Of a stretch of DNA of 13,559 bases, positions 5,786 through 13,451 are shown one piece after another; position 1 is the stretch's first letter, and each line of letters opens with the position of its first letter. The DNA is from an uncultured Brachyspira sp. GTDB lineage: Bacteria > Spirochaetota > Brachyspiria > Brachyspirales > Brachyspiraceae. Position numbers and translations under genes: made by a program. Location: positions 1 through 13,559 of the forward strand of contig CAKVCG010000037.1 of the NCBI GenBank assembly GCA_934725525.1. The letters are read 5' to 3'. The notes under the pieces are model-generated. The model was not told the origin of the DNA. It searched no databases and was given only the letters and a program-made list of their open reading frames with translations.

Positions 5786-6751
5786 TTATTTTAATATCGA
5801 ATCGACAAAATTTCCAATATCGAATTCTTTGAAATCTTCGACTTTCTCTCCGTATCCGCCGTAAAATATTGGAAGCGACAAATAATGCGCTACGCTTATC
5901 GCAACTCCGCCTTTTGCCGAACTATCCATTTTTGAAACTATAGCTCCATCGATATTTAAAGAATTAGCGAATACTTTTGCCTGCTCGATTCCGTTATGTC
6001 CGACGTTAGCGTCAAGAACCAATATTGGAATAAAATTAAACTCCGAAAATCTTTCTGTCGCTATTTTTTTCATTTTTTCAAGTTGTCTGATTAAATTATC
6101 CTGATTATGAAATCGTCCAGCCGTGTCGACAATGACTATATCGGCGTTTACCGATTTTGCCTTATCCAAAGCGGAAAATAAAACGCTCGCGGGGTCGCCC
6201 GCCTGCTGTCCTTTCACTATCAAAACCGACAGACGATTCGCCCATTCTTCGAGTTGTTCTATTGCGGCGGCTCTGAATGTGTCGGAAGCGGCGAGTATAA
6301 TATTATGTTCGCTTTTTAAGATATTCGCTAATTTCGCGATTGTCGTTGTTTTTCCTACTCCGTTTACTCCGACTATAAACAAAATATTTTTATCTTTAAG
6401 TTCCATTTTTTTTGGAATAAATTTCGATATTAAAATTTCTCTCAAATATTTTTTTGCCTCCGCTGGCTCTTTAATCGAATTCTCTTCGATAGCTTCTCTC
6501 AATTTTGAAATTATATCTTTTGTGGTTTCGACTCCAGCGTCAGCGATTATCAATGTGTTTTCCAGATTGGCAAAAAATTCATCGTTGATAGCCGAAGTAT
6601 TGAATAATGACGAAAGCGAAAATTTATTTTTAGAAACCGCTCCAGTTAATGAAACTCTATTTTTATTTTTTTTACTTAAAACTATAAATAAAATCAAAGC
6701 AATCGCTATAATTATTAAAATTACGGCAATCATTATATTTAAATTTGGCAT
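5786..6751 (-). CDS. ftsY: Signal recognition particle receptor FtsY, with N-terminal membrane anchor
   Basis: FtsY is the SRP receptor GTPase that docks ribosome-SRP complexes at the membrane for co-translational insertion. The 321-residue protein has an NG domain from about residue 45 onward: a helical N domain, then G1 GVNGVGKTT (128-136), G2 DTFRAAA (157-163), G3 DTAGR (209-213), G4 SKMD (273-276) and SAKGG. Some motifs differ from the usual forms: SKMD instead of TKLD, DANVGHNG instead of DATTGQNA, and GYGE instead of GVGE. Instead of a long acidic A domain it starts with a hydrophobic segment (about 5-25) followed by a basic KKNKNR cluster. This predicts a true transmembrane anchor with the GTPase in the cytoplasm. 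Near-consensus promoter boxes lie upstream, with GGAG about 10 bases before the ATG. It leads a likely operon with aroA. Confidence 0.95.
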   Translation of the reverse strand: MPNLNIMIAVILIIIAIALILFIVLSKKNKNRVSLTGAVSKNKFSLSSLFNTSAINDEFFANLENTLIIADAGVETTKDIISKLREAIEENSIKEPAEAKKYLREILISKFIPKKMELKDKNILFIVGVNGVGKTTTIAKLANILKSEHNIILAASDTFRAAAIEQLEEWANRLSVLIVKGQQAGDPASVLFSALDKAKSVNADIVIVDTAGRFHNQDNLIRQLEKMKKIATERFSEFNFIPILVLDANVGHNGIEQAKVFANSLNIDGAIVSKMDSSAKGGVAISVAHYLSLPIFYGGYGEKVEDFKEFDIGNFVDSILK

Positions 6752-6789
6752 TAATTATATTCTCCGTAAACTTATGAAATTTATAAAAT

Positions 6790-6817
6790 ATTATATAAAC
6801 TATAAATATTTTTTCAA
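6790..6817 (-). promoter_or_regulatory. ftsY: Sigma-70 promoter for ftsY(-aroA)
   Basis: On the minus strand TTGAAA (6812-6817), a 16-base spacer and a perfect TATAAT (6790-6795) form a strong promoter. The predicted start is near 6783, giving a leader of about 30 bases that contains the GGAG ribosome binding site. It lies in the 122-base gap after the ktrB-like gene, so ftsY does not depend on read-through. Confidence 0.7.
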
Positions 6818-6873
6818 GTTTATTTATATATGAATTTTTAACAATATAAAATTTATAAATCAATAAAGAAAAA

Positions 6874-8637
6874 TTAACCTATGGTAACCTCTCCAGTAGG
6901 CAAATCTATCAAACCGTATCTGCTTCTGTCTATCGAACCGACACTCATAAATAGAGTCAAATACCCTACCCTGCCGATAAACATTAAAATCATAACTATT
7001 ATTTTACTCCATATTGAAAGCGAAGGAGTTATTCCAAGTGAAAGCCCCGTAGTCGATAGAGCCGAAACCGCCTCAAACAAAACGGGCATCATAGTTTTAT
7101 GTCCGTCTAAATAGAATATCAGAAGAGCCGAAAACGAAGATATAGCCATCGCAAGAGTAAATATTGCGACGGATTTATTAACAGCCGATTCTTTTATCTT
7201 CCGCCCTCTAACCACTATAAAAGGTCTATTCGTTATTGCCGTTATAATCGAAGCGACAAATACGAATAATGTCGTAGTTTTTACTCCGCCTCCCGTTCCG
7301 CTCGGAGATGCGCCGACAAACATAAGAAATATTACCGTTCCTATTGTGACGCTATTCATAGAATTATAATCCATAGTTTCATACCCGCCCGTTCTTGGAC
7401 TTATACTTTGAAAAGCAGAAATCAATATTTTTTCTCTTAACGATAAACCGTTTAAAGCTCCGTTATATTCGTTAAATAATATGAATAAAAATCCAAATAA
7501 AAGCAAAATGAAAGTGGTGAATAAAACAATAGAAGTTTGAGTGTCTATTATATATTTTTTTCTCATTATTTTATTTTTAATCGCAAAAAATACTGTTAAA
7601 AGAACGGGATAACCGATTCCTCCAAGTATTATAAGCAAGCCTATTGTGGTCGTAATAGTTATATTATTTGAAAATCTATGCATACTATTTTCATAAAGCG
7701 AAAAACCCGCGCTACAAAAAGAACTTATAGAATGAAACAACGAAGAAAATATTTTTTCTCCAAGTTTTGCATAAGAATCATTCTTAAAAACCGTGAATAA
7801 CGAAATCGCTCCCGCAAATTCTATTATGAAAGTCGCTAAAAAAATCACTTTAATTGTCGACCTTATGATATTTTTATTTTGTGTGTTAAACATTTCCAAA
7901 GTTCTTATTCTATCTTGCACGCTTCCCTTACTAACGGAAAATAAAAGGACAATCGCCGAAATCGACATAATACCGAGGCCGCCTATTTGAATCAATATTA
8001 TAAGGACAATTCTTCCAAAAAGCGTAAGTTCCTTTGAAATATCAATAACGGTAAGCCCTGTGACACAAACTGCGCTTGTAGCGGTAAATAAAGCGTCAAT
8101 GAAATGAATATTTCCTTTAACAGTGCTTAAAGGCAAATATAAAAGCAAACTTCCTAAAGTTATTACGAAAACGAAAGAAGCGATAATTAATTGGTATAGA
8201 GTAAATTTTGAATATGACAATCTGAGCCAATTTATAACTATAATCAAAAAGAATAAAATCGAACCGACTATAACCCAAATTATTCTGGTAGAATCAATAT
8301 CGTAATATTTTTTGCTGAAAAAATTAACGAGCAATAATCCTAAAATCTGAATAATCGGCACTATTATATATAATCTTCTTGGCGCAATCCTTATTTGGTC
8401 TAAAAGTATAAATATAAAACAAATCGTTATTATGTTTATTATTTTTTCGTAATTCGCTATATAAAAATTATAAGTCTCGATTCTTCTTATCTGCATAAGC
8501 AAAACGAATATTGCAAAAATAGAACCCGTTATTGCCAAAAGATTCGACAATCTTCTTAATAATTCGTCTATGGCATGAATTATATTTTTATTGGAATATT
8601 TATTTTTTATAATATCTTTACTTTTAATATTTTTCAT
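6874..8637 (-). CDS. ktrB: TrkH/KtrB-family potassium translocase subunit with extended N-terminus
   Basis: This is an integral membrane protein of the Trk/Ktr/HKT family that forms the K+ (or Na+/K+) pathway across the cytoplasmic membrane. All four pore-loop filter regions are present: SAVCVTGLTV (G194), SSFCSAGFSL (G311), SPRTGGYET (G418) and SALSTTGLSL (G531). The GASPSGTGGGVKTTT segment (442-456) is of the KtrB style. The protein is 587 residues, against about 450-480 for typical KtrB/TrkH. The conserved core starts around residue 145. The first 140 or so residues add roughly four predicted membrane segments (about 33-50, 66-82, 90-106 and 119-138). No ktrA/trkA regulatory gene is adjacent, so its partner must lie elsewhere. 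The ATG has no recognisable ribosome binding site in its short leader. A downstream start would still have to keep the core beginning near residue 145. Confidence 0.9.
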   Translation of the reverse strand: MKNIKSKDIIKNKYSNKNIIHAIDELLRRLSNLLAITGSIFAIFVLLMQIRRIETYNFYIANYEKIINIITICFIFILLDQIRIAPRRLYIIVPIIQILGLLLVNFFSKKYYDIDSTRIIWVIVGSILFFLIIVINWLRLSYSKFTLYQLIIASFVFVITLGSLLLYLPLSTVKGNIHFIDALFTATSAVCVTGLTVIDISKELTLFGRIVLIILIQIGGLGIMSISAIVLLFSVSKGSVQDRIRTLEMFNTQNKNIIRSTIKVIFLATFIIEFAGAISLFTVFKNDSYAKLGEKIFSSLFHSISSFCSAGFSLYENSMHRFSNNITITTTIGLLIILGGIGYPVLLTVFFAIKNKIMRKKYIIDTQTSIVLFTTFILLLFGFLFILFNEYNGALNGLSLREKILISAFQSISPRTGGYETMDYNSMNSVTIGTVIFLMFVGASPSGTGGGVKTTTLFVFVASIITAITNRPFIVVRGRKIKESAVNKSVAIFTLAMAISSFSALLIFYLDGHKTMMPVLFEAVSALSTTGLSLGITPSLSIWSKIIVMILMFIGRVGYLTLFMSVGSIDRSRYGLIDLPTGEVTIG

Positions 8638-8664
8638 AGAATATATTTTAACATATTTTTAATT

Positions 8665-8693
8665 ATTTTAATAGAAATAAAACGTCATATCAA
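8665..8693 (-). promoter_or_regulatory. ktrB: Sigma-70 promoter for the ktrB-like gene
   Basis: On the minus strand TTGATA (8688-8693) is followed by 17 bases and TAAAAT (8665-8670). Transcription would begin near 8658, leaving about 21 bases of leader without a purine-rich ribosome binding site. It diverges from the fhs promoter at 8751-8779, with about 57 bases between them. Confidence 0.6.
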
Positions 8694-8750
8694 TAGTGGA
8701 CAGCTTAGTATTGAAAATGCTCGCAATGATAAATGATAATAATAAAATAT

Positions 8751-8779
8751 TTGTCATTTATGCTTTTATAACATATAAT
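8751..8779 (+). promoter_or_regulatory. fhs: Sigma-70 promoter for fhs
   Basis: TTGTCA (8751-8756), a 17-base spacer and a perfect TATAAT (8774-8779) form a near-consensus promoter. The predicted start near 8786 gives a leader of about 20 bases carrying GGAGG. This decides the fhs start, because a start at 8696 would lie upstream of transcription. A second weaker pair, TTGAAA (8711-8716) with GATAAT (8735-8740), lies just upstream. Confidence 0.75.
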
Positions 8780-8806
8780 CAAAAAATTAATATTTTGGAG
8801 GCGAAA

Positions 8807-10471
8807 ATGAAAACCGATATACAAATAGCTCAAGAATGCAAATTAAAAAGAATCGAAGAGATAGCGAAAAAATTAAACTTAAAAGACGAAGATTATGAAG
8901 TCTACGGAAAATATAAAGCTAAAATTGAATTGTCGCTTTTAGACAAATTAAAAAATAAAAAAGACGGAAAACTTATTTTAGTGACGGCAATAACTCCTAC
9001 CCCAGCAGGAGAAGGAAAATCAACTGTTACAATCGGATTAACTCAAGGCTTAAATAAAATCGGAAAAAAGACAATCGCCGCTTTAAGAGAGCCTTCGCTC
9101 GGTCCAGTATTTGGAATTAAAGGAGGAGCTTGCGGAGGCGGATATTCTCAAATAGTTCCTATGGAAGATATTAATTTGCATTTCAATGGAGATTTTCATG
9201 CAATCGGGAGCGCTCATAATCTTATAGCCGCTTGCATAGACAATCATATAAAACAAGGAAATAAATTAAATATCGATATTAATAAAATTGTTTTCAAAAG
9301 AGCGGTTGACATGAACGACAGAGCTTTAAGAAATATAATAATCGGACTTGGCGGAAGTCAAAATGGAATTCCGAGAGAATCTTCTTTTCAAATTACGGTT
9401 TCATCCGAAATAATGGCTATATTATGTTTGTCGACTTCGTTAATGGATTTGAAAAAAAGAATTGGAAATATAATTTTCGCTTACGATAAAAACGACAATC
9501 CATTAAAAGTAAAAGATTTAAAAATTGAGGGTTCGGCTGCGGTTTTGCTTAAAGATGCGATAAAACCTAATTTAGTTCAAACTCTTGAAAATACTCCCGC
9601 TATAGTTCATGGCGGTCCTTTTGCAAATATAGCGCATGGATGCAATTCAATCTTGGCTACAAAAATGGCTTTGAAACTTGCAGATTATACGATAACCGAA
9701 GCGGGATTTGCTGCAGATTTGGGAGCGGAAAAATTTTTAGATATAAAATGCAGATTGGCAAAATTAAATCCTAATTGTATAGTTTTAGTCGCAACAATAA
9801 GAGCTTTAAAACATCATGGCGAAGCAAAAGAACTTTCAAAAGAAAACTTAAAAGCTTTAAGCAAAGGTTTTGAAAATTTAGATAAACATATAGAAAATAT
9901 GCAAAAATATAATATTCCGATTATTGTCGCTATAAATAAATTTTCTTCCGACACAGAAAAAGAAATAAATCTTATAAAAGAACATTGCAAAAATTTAAAT
10001 GTAGATATAGCTTTATGCGAAGCTTGGGAACATGGAGGAAACGGCGCTAAAGAATTGGCTAAAAAAGTCGTAAAAATTATAGAAACAAAAAAATCAAATT
10101 ACAAACATTTATATAAATTAAATTTGCCCATAAAAGAAAAAATTGAAATTATATGCAAAGAAATATACGGAGCGGGAAAAATAACATTCTCTGAAAAAGC
10201 TTCAAAAATGATAAAAAAAATAGAAAATATCGGATACGGAAATTTGCCGATTTGTATGTCTAAAACTCAAAAATCAATTTCGGATAATCCTTCATTACTC
10301 GGAGCGCCAAAAAATTATACTTTAAATATTGACGAAATAAAACTTGCTTCTGGCGCGGGTTTCATAATCGCAATGGCGGGCGGAATAATTGATATGCCGG
10401 GACTTCCTAAAATTCCTGTCGCTTGCAATATCGATATAAATAAAAACGGAAAGATAATAGGATTATTCTAA
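8807..10471 (+). CDS. fhs: Formate--tetrahydrofolate ligase
   Basis: This cytoplasmic enzyme makes 10-formyl-THF from formate, THF and ATP, feeding one-carbon units to purine and formyl-Met synthesis. It can also run in reverse in fermenting bacteria. From this start it has 554 residues, close to the family's 555-560. The ATP-binding loop [16 protein letters not shown] lies at about 63-78. It is followed by [20 protein letters not shown] and [15 protein letters not shown], the two family hallmark segments. The C-terminal part ([20 protein letters not shown]) is complete. I chose the ATG at 8807 because GGAGG lies 5 bases upstream and a consensus promoter lies just before it. The in-frame ATG at 8696 would add 37 unrelated residues encoded across the promoter. 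It is divergent from the ktrB-like gene and followed by a 146-base gap with a new promoter. Confidence 0.97.
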   Translation: MKTDIQIAQECKLKRIEEIAKKLNLKDEDYEVYGKYKAKIELSLLDKLKNKKDGKLILVTAITPTPAGEGKSTVTIGLTQGLNKIGKKTIAALREPSLGPVFGIKGGACGGGYSQIVPMEDINLHFNGDFHAIGSAHNLIAACIDNHIKQGNKLNIDINKIVFKRAVDMNDRALRNIIIGLGGSQNGIPRESSFQITVSSEIMAILCLSTSLMDLKKRIGNIIFAYDKNDNPLKVKDLKIEGSAAVLLKDAIKPNLVQTLENTPAIVHGGPFANIAHGCNSILATKMALKLADYTITEAGFAADLGAEKFLDIKCRLAKLNPNCIVLVATIRALKHHGEAKELSKENLKALSKGFENLDKHIENMQKYNIPIIVAINKFSSDTEKEINLIKEHCKNLNVDIALCEAWEHGGNGAKELAKKVVKIIETKKSNYKHLYKLNLPIKEKIEIICKEIYGAGKITFSEKASKMIKKIENIGYGNLPICMSKTQKSISDNPSLLGAPKNYTLNIDEIKLASGAGFIIAMAGGIIDMPGLPKIPVACNIDINKNGKIIGLF

Positions 10472-10544
10472 ATATAAAAATACTTCATTGCATCTTTAAT
10501 TAAGAGTCAAATGAGGCAAAACATATTTTCTTCTATAAATCTAC

Positions 10545-10572
10545 TTGACATTTTTATATTTAAATATAGAAT
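10545..10572 (+). promoter_or_regulatory. Sigma-70 promoter for the AEC permease-ldhA pair
   Basis: A perfect TTGACA (10545-10550), a 16-base spacer and TAGAAT (10567-10572) predict a start near 10579. The leader would be about 38 bases and includes AAGGAG. It lies in the 146-base gap after fhs, in which I see no convincing terminator hairpin for fhs. Confidence 0.65.
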
Positions 10573-10617
10573 AGATGGCAAATCTTTTTAATAAAAAATA
10601 TTTAAGGAGTTATTAGA

Positions 10618-11676
10618 ATGCCAAATATTAGCGAGATTTTTAGAATTATTTTTTCACAAACAAATTTTCAAAGCGCTATAGCGTCTTCTATACTTATTAT
10701 ACTGCTTGGTTTCGCTTTAGGTAAAATGAAAATATTTCCAGATACTTTAGCGAAGGGGCTTACAAATGTTCTTTTAAATGTGGCTCTTCCGGCATTAGCT
10801 TTTACAGCTTTCATGACGGATATTAATAAGCAGAGTCTTCATCAAGGATTAAATCTTTTGATATGGGGATTTATAATGTATATTCTTCTAATTTTTGTAT
10901 GTGAACTTTTATATTTAAAATATAAAGGAGATACAAAAATAGCTTTGGTAGTATGCACTATATTTGGTTCAACTACATTTTTTGGAATACCTATTATAAG
11001 CGCATTATACGGTTCGGAAGGAGTTATATACGCCAATGTATTTAATATTTCATATAGAGTATTTTTATATTCTTACGCCCTAATAAGAATGAGTGGAATG
11101 AAATTTGAAACGAGTAATTTAAAAACAATATTTTTAAATCCGATTATTATAGCTACTTTTTTAGGATTATTTATATGGATATTTCAAGATTATATACCGC
11201 ATGTTAGTGTAAAAAGTGGAGATAAAATTATAGAAGTGGCTTTTCTAAGGATAGATAAAACTATACCATGGCTATTTGCCGCTATGAGACAGCTTTCTGG
11301 GTTGACATCTCCTTTAGCATGGCTCGCTATAGGAATAACTTTATCTCAAATATCTGCAAGAGAGGCGGCTTCGTCAAAAGACGCTTGGTATTATTCCGTT
11401 AATAAAGTTATAATCCTCCCGTTAATTAATTTTGTAATATTATTAATATTGACCTCAATGCATATAATGAATTTATCTTATGTCGGTTTATCGGTAGTTA
11501 TTATAATGATGGCTACTCCTACCGCGACGGTTGCGGCGGCATACGCAATAAAATATGACAGAGCGGCAGTAGTGGCTTCAAATAGCTCTCTTTTGTCGAC
11601 AATATTTAGCGTAATATTAATACCTATATGGATTATAATACTTGAGATATTTAAAACTTTAAATATTTTTAGTTAA
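10618..11676 (+). CDS. AEC-family (auxin efflux carrier type) membrane permease
   Basis: This 352-residue, very hydrophobic protein has about ten predicted membrane segments in two five-helix halves, as in the AEC/Mem_trans family. Typical features are the early LGFALGKMKIFPDTLAKGLTNVLLNVALPALAF segment (about 30-62) with its helix-breaking Pro, the FGSTTFFGIPIISALYG crossover region (about 115-131), and the C-terminal MMATPTATVAAAYA segment. Bacterial members move small organic anions such as malate or lactate. The substrate here is inferred only from the neighbour: a D-2-hydroxyacid dehydrogenase starts 42 bases downstream on the same strand, so lactate or a related 2-hydroxy or 2-oxo acid is plausible. 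The start is supported by AAGGAG 8 bases before the ATG. A soluble loop at about 195-215 is longer than average. Direction of transport is unknown. Confidence 0.88.
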   Translation: MPNISEIFRIIFSQTNFQSAIASSILIILLGFALGKMKIFPDTLAKGLTNVLLNVALPALAFTAFMTDINKQSLHQGLNLLIWGFIMYILLIFVCELLYLKYKGDTKIALVVCTIFGSTTFFGIPIISALYGSEGVIYANVFNISYRVFLYSYALIRMSGMKFETSNLKTIFLNPIIIATFLGLFIWIFQDYIPHVSVKSGDKIIEVAFLRIDKTIPWLFAAMRQLSGLTSPLAWLAIGITLSQISAREAASSKDAWYYSVNKVIILPLINFVILLILTSMHIMNLSYVGLSVVIIMMATPTATVAAAYAIKYDRAAVVASNSSLLSTIFSVILIPIWIIILEIFKTLNIFS

Positions 11677-11718
11677 ATAAATTTTAATACTATATTAAAT
11701 TTATAAAGGAGTATATTA

Positions 11719-12720
11719 ATGTCTATTAAATTAGTAAGTTATGGCGTTCGTAAAGTTGAGGAAGAAATATTTAATAATTCTAATACTTTCGGATATGAAG
11801 TAAAATTAGTTAAAGAGCTTCTAACAGACGATAATGTTAACCTATGCGAAGGAGCGGATGGCGTTATATTGAGAGGAAACTGTAAGTCGGATAAGAATAA
11901 TCTTGAAAAAATGAAAAATATGGGTATAAAGTATGTATTAACTCGAACGGTAGGATTTGACCATATAGATTTAAATGCCGTTAAGGATTTAGGTTTTGAA
12001 CTTTGCGCAAGAGTTCCTGCATATTCTCCTAATGCCGTGGCCGAACTTGCCGTATCTTTAGCCGTAGGATTAAGACGTAAAACTTTTCAAATGGCTGCTA
12101 AAACTTCCGTTAATAACTTTATTGCAAGTGACGATTTTTTTGCAAACGAGATACGTTTATCTACGGTAGGAATTGTAGGCACAGGAAGAATAGGACTCGT
12201 ATCCATTAAATCATTTTTAGGTATGGGAGCTAAAGTTCTCGGTTGCGACCCTTACGCTTCTCCAGCTGCAAAAGAACTTGTGGATATAGTCGATATAGAT
12301 ACCATAGCTCAGGAATGCGATATAATATTATTGCATGCCCAATATATAAAAGAATCAAACCATCATCTCATAAATAAAGAGCTTATATCTAAAATGAAAA
12401 AAGGAGTGGTTATAGTTAATGCGGCAAGAGGACAACTTATAGATACAAAAGCCTTATTAGATGGAATAGAATCGGGCAAGATAGAAGGATGCGGCTTAGA
12501 TGTCATAGAGGGAGAAAGTTCGTTTTTCTTTAAAAACCTTGAAGGTAAAGAAATTCCAGATACTATCGCTCAAAAACTGGCAAGCTACTATCCAAGAGTT
12601 ATAATAACTCCCCATTTGGGTTCGTTTACGGACGAAGCCGTTAGAAATATGGTTGAAATAACTTATAAAAATTTAGATGAATATTTAAAAACCGGAAAAT
12701 GCGGTAATACTATAATATGA
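11719..12720 (+). CDS. ldhA: D-lactate dehydrogenase-type (LdhA-like) D-2-hydroxyacid dehydrogenase
   Basis: This cytoplasmic NAD-dependent enzyme most likely reduces pyruvate to D-lactate, regenerating NAD during fermentation. The 333 residues match the family. The Rossmann motif GTGRIG is at 154-159, followed by the NAD-ribose-binding acidic residue D177. The catalytic set is R237 (NAARG), E266 (in GLDVIEGE) and H299 (TPHLG). RVPAYSPNAVAE (98-109) and the FFFKNLEGKEIPD insertion after the catalytic Glu closely resemble E. coli-type LdhA. The usual LHxP segment reads LHAQ (205-208). AAAGGAG lies 8 bases before the ATG. It follows the AEC permease by 42 bases and probably shares its transcript, suggesting that the pair makes and moves the same acid. 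Activity on other 2-oxo acids (for example 2-oxoisocaproate) cannot be excluded. Confidence 0.9.
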   Translation: MSIKLVSYGVRKVEEEIFNNSNTFGYEVKLVKELLTDDNVNLCEGADGVILRGNCKSDKNNLEKMKNMGIKYVLTRTVGFDHIDLNAVKDLGFELCARVPAYSPNAVAELAVSLAVGLRRKTFQMAAKTSVNNFIASDDFFANEIRLSTVGIVGTGRIGLVSIKSFLGMGAKVLGCDPYASPAAKELVDIVDIDTIAQECDIILLHAQYIKESNHHLINKELISKMKKGVVIVNAARGQLIDTKALLDGIESGKIEGCGLDVIEGESSFFFKNLEGKEIPDTIAQKLASYYPRVIITPHLGSFTDEAVRNMVEITYKNLDEYLKTGKCGNTII

Positions 12721-12744
12721 TTTAATTTCTTAATTTTATTTAAA

Positions 12745-12767
12745 TTTGATATTTTCAATCTATCAAA
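12745..12767 (+). other. Weak hairpin downstream of ldhA
   Basis: TTTGATA (12745-12751) pairs exactly with TATCAAA (12761-12767) around a 9-base loop. The stem is AT-rich and is not followed by a clean T-run, so it would be a poor intrinsic terminator. It is the only stem I noticed in the 129-base gap after ldhA. Confidence 0.25.
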
Positions 12768-12800
12768 AGAAGATTTAATAATTTTAAAATGGGAACTTTT

Positions 12801-12830
12801 TTGAATTATACTCGTCTAATATCCTATAAT
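12801..12830 (+). promoter_or_regulatory. Sigma-70 promoter for the Spy-like gene
   Basis: TTGAAT (12801-12806), an 18-base spacer and a perfect TATAAT (12825-12830) predict transcription from about 12837. The leader would be very short (about 13 bases) and consist mostly of the AGGAG ribosome binding site. Confidence 0.55.
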
Positions 12831-12849
12831 AAAACAATAGGAGATAAAA

Positions 12850-13302
12850 ATGTTTAAAAAATTTTTAACCACAATTATTTTAAGTATGTTAGTAGTATCA
12901 AGCGTATTTGCTCAACCGCCAACTCCTCAAACGGAAAACGGTTATGCGCCAATGCCTCCGACTCATAGACATAGAAAAATGCCTCGCGGCGATATTTACG
13001 GATTATGCAGAATGGCAGGAATAAATTTAACCGAAGAACAAATAAACGAGATTAATAAAATCGACTACGATTATGAAACTAAAATAAGAGAAGCGGAATA
13101 CAGAAAAAGAGGCGTAGATTATAAATTTGAATATGAAAGAGAAAAAGCGGATATAAATCTAAAGACAATAAAGGATTTAATTAATCAAAGAAAAGATATT
13201 GAAAAAGAAATTGACTATTTAAGAATAGAAAGAGAAGTTTCAATATTGAATGTTTTGACGCCAGAACAGAAAGAGCAATTAAGCTACAGACGATACAGAT
13301 AA
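12850..13302 (+). CDS. Small periplasmic Spy/CpxP-like protein (LTxxQ family)
   Basis: This 150-residue secreted protein has a signal peptide (1-21: basic start, hydrophobic core, cleavage after SVFA) and a Pro-rich region (22-45). The remainder is a highly charged helical part (about 55-150). It has two LTxxQ motifs, LTEEQ (60-64) near the start of the helical part and LTPEQ (136-140) at the end. This is the mark of the Spy/CpxP/zinc-resistance protein family. Family members are periplasmic chaperones or stress/metal sensors, often dimers, so a role in envelope protein quality control is inferred and not shown. The overall sequence is weakly conserved and the helical part is rich in Glu, Lys and Arg. 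AGGAG lies 6 bases before the ATG. The gene has its own promoter and a strong terminator, so it looks monocistronic. One Cys (C53) is present. Confidence 0.75.
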   Translation: MFKKFLTTIILSMLVVSSVFAQPPTPQTENGYAPMPPTHRHRKMPRGDIYGLCRMAGINLTEEQINEINKIDYDYETKIREAEYRKRGVDYKFEYEREKADINLKTIKDLINQRKDIEKEIDYLRIEREVSILNVLTPEQKEQLSYRRYR

Positions 13303-13332
13303 AATTCTTACTTGTGAGTTAATTTGATTTGG

Positions 13333-13361
13333 GAGAGACTCTAATTTGAAGTCTCTCTTTT
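13333..13361 (+). terminator. Intrinsic terminator after the Spy-like gene
   Basis: GAGAGACT (13333-13340) pairs perfectly with AGTCTCTC (13350-13357) around a 9-base loop. The stem is followed directly by TTTT and a T-rich tract. Two further G-T pairs can extend the base. It lies 30 bases after the stop codon and separates this gene from mscL. It is the only convincing intrinsic terminator in the window. Confidence 0.88.
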
Positions 13362-13404
13362 ATTTTATTAAAAAATAATACTTTTAATTTAATCGCATTT
13401 AATA

Positions 13405-13410
13405 TATAAT
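13405..13410 (+). promoter_or_regulatory. mscL: -10 box, probable mscL promoter
   Basis: A perfect TATAAT lies 41 bases before the mscL start, downstream of the terminator. At 17-base spacing the -35 position reads TTTTAA, a poor match, so the call rests on the -10 box and on the need for a promoter after a terminator. Confidence 0.4.
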
Positions 13411-13451
13411 CAATTTATATAAATTCTAATAAATAAAAAACGGAGATAATT

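Noticed and set aside
6123..6833. Long open frame (236 codons) on the plus strand opposite ftsY
   Set aside because: It lies antisense to a highly conserved gene, reads as low-complexity Ala/Ile/Phe/Ser sequence, and has no ribosome binding site. It is a shadow of ftsY codon use.
8680..8790. Possible THF riboswitch ahead of fhs
   Set aside because: Predicted transcription starts near 8786, leaving only about 20 bases of leader, far too short. No conserved structured elements were seen.
8696..8806. In-frame ATG 37 codons upstream of the fhs start
   Set aside because: The extension is encoded across a consensus promoter (TTGTCA-17-TATAAT), has no ribosome binding site and has no resemblance to the family N-terminus. 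The ATG at 8807 has GGAGG at 5 bases and gives the normal length.
10480..10530. Possible terminator after fhs (CATTG...CAAATG, CTTT...AGAG)
   Set aside because: The stems are short with mismatches and wobble pairs and have no following T-run, so it is not supportable.
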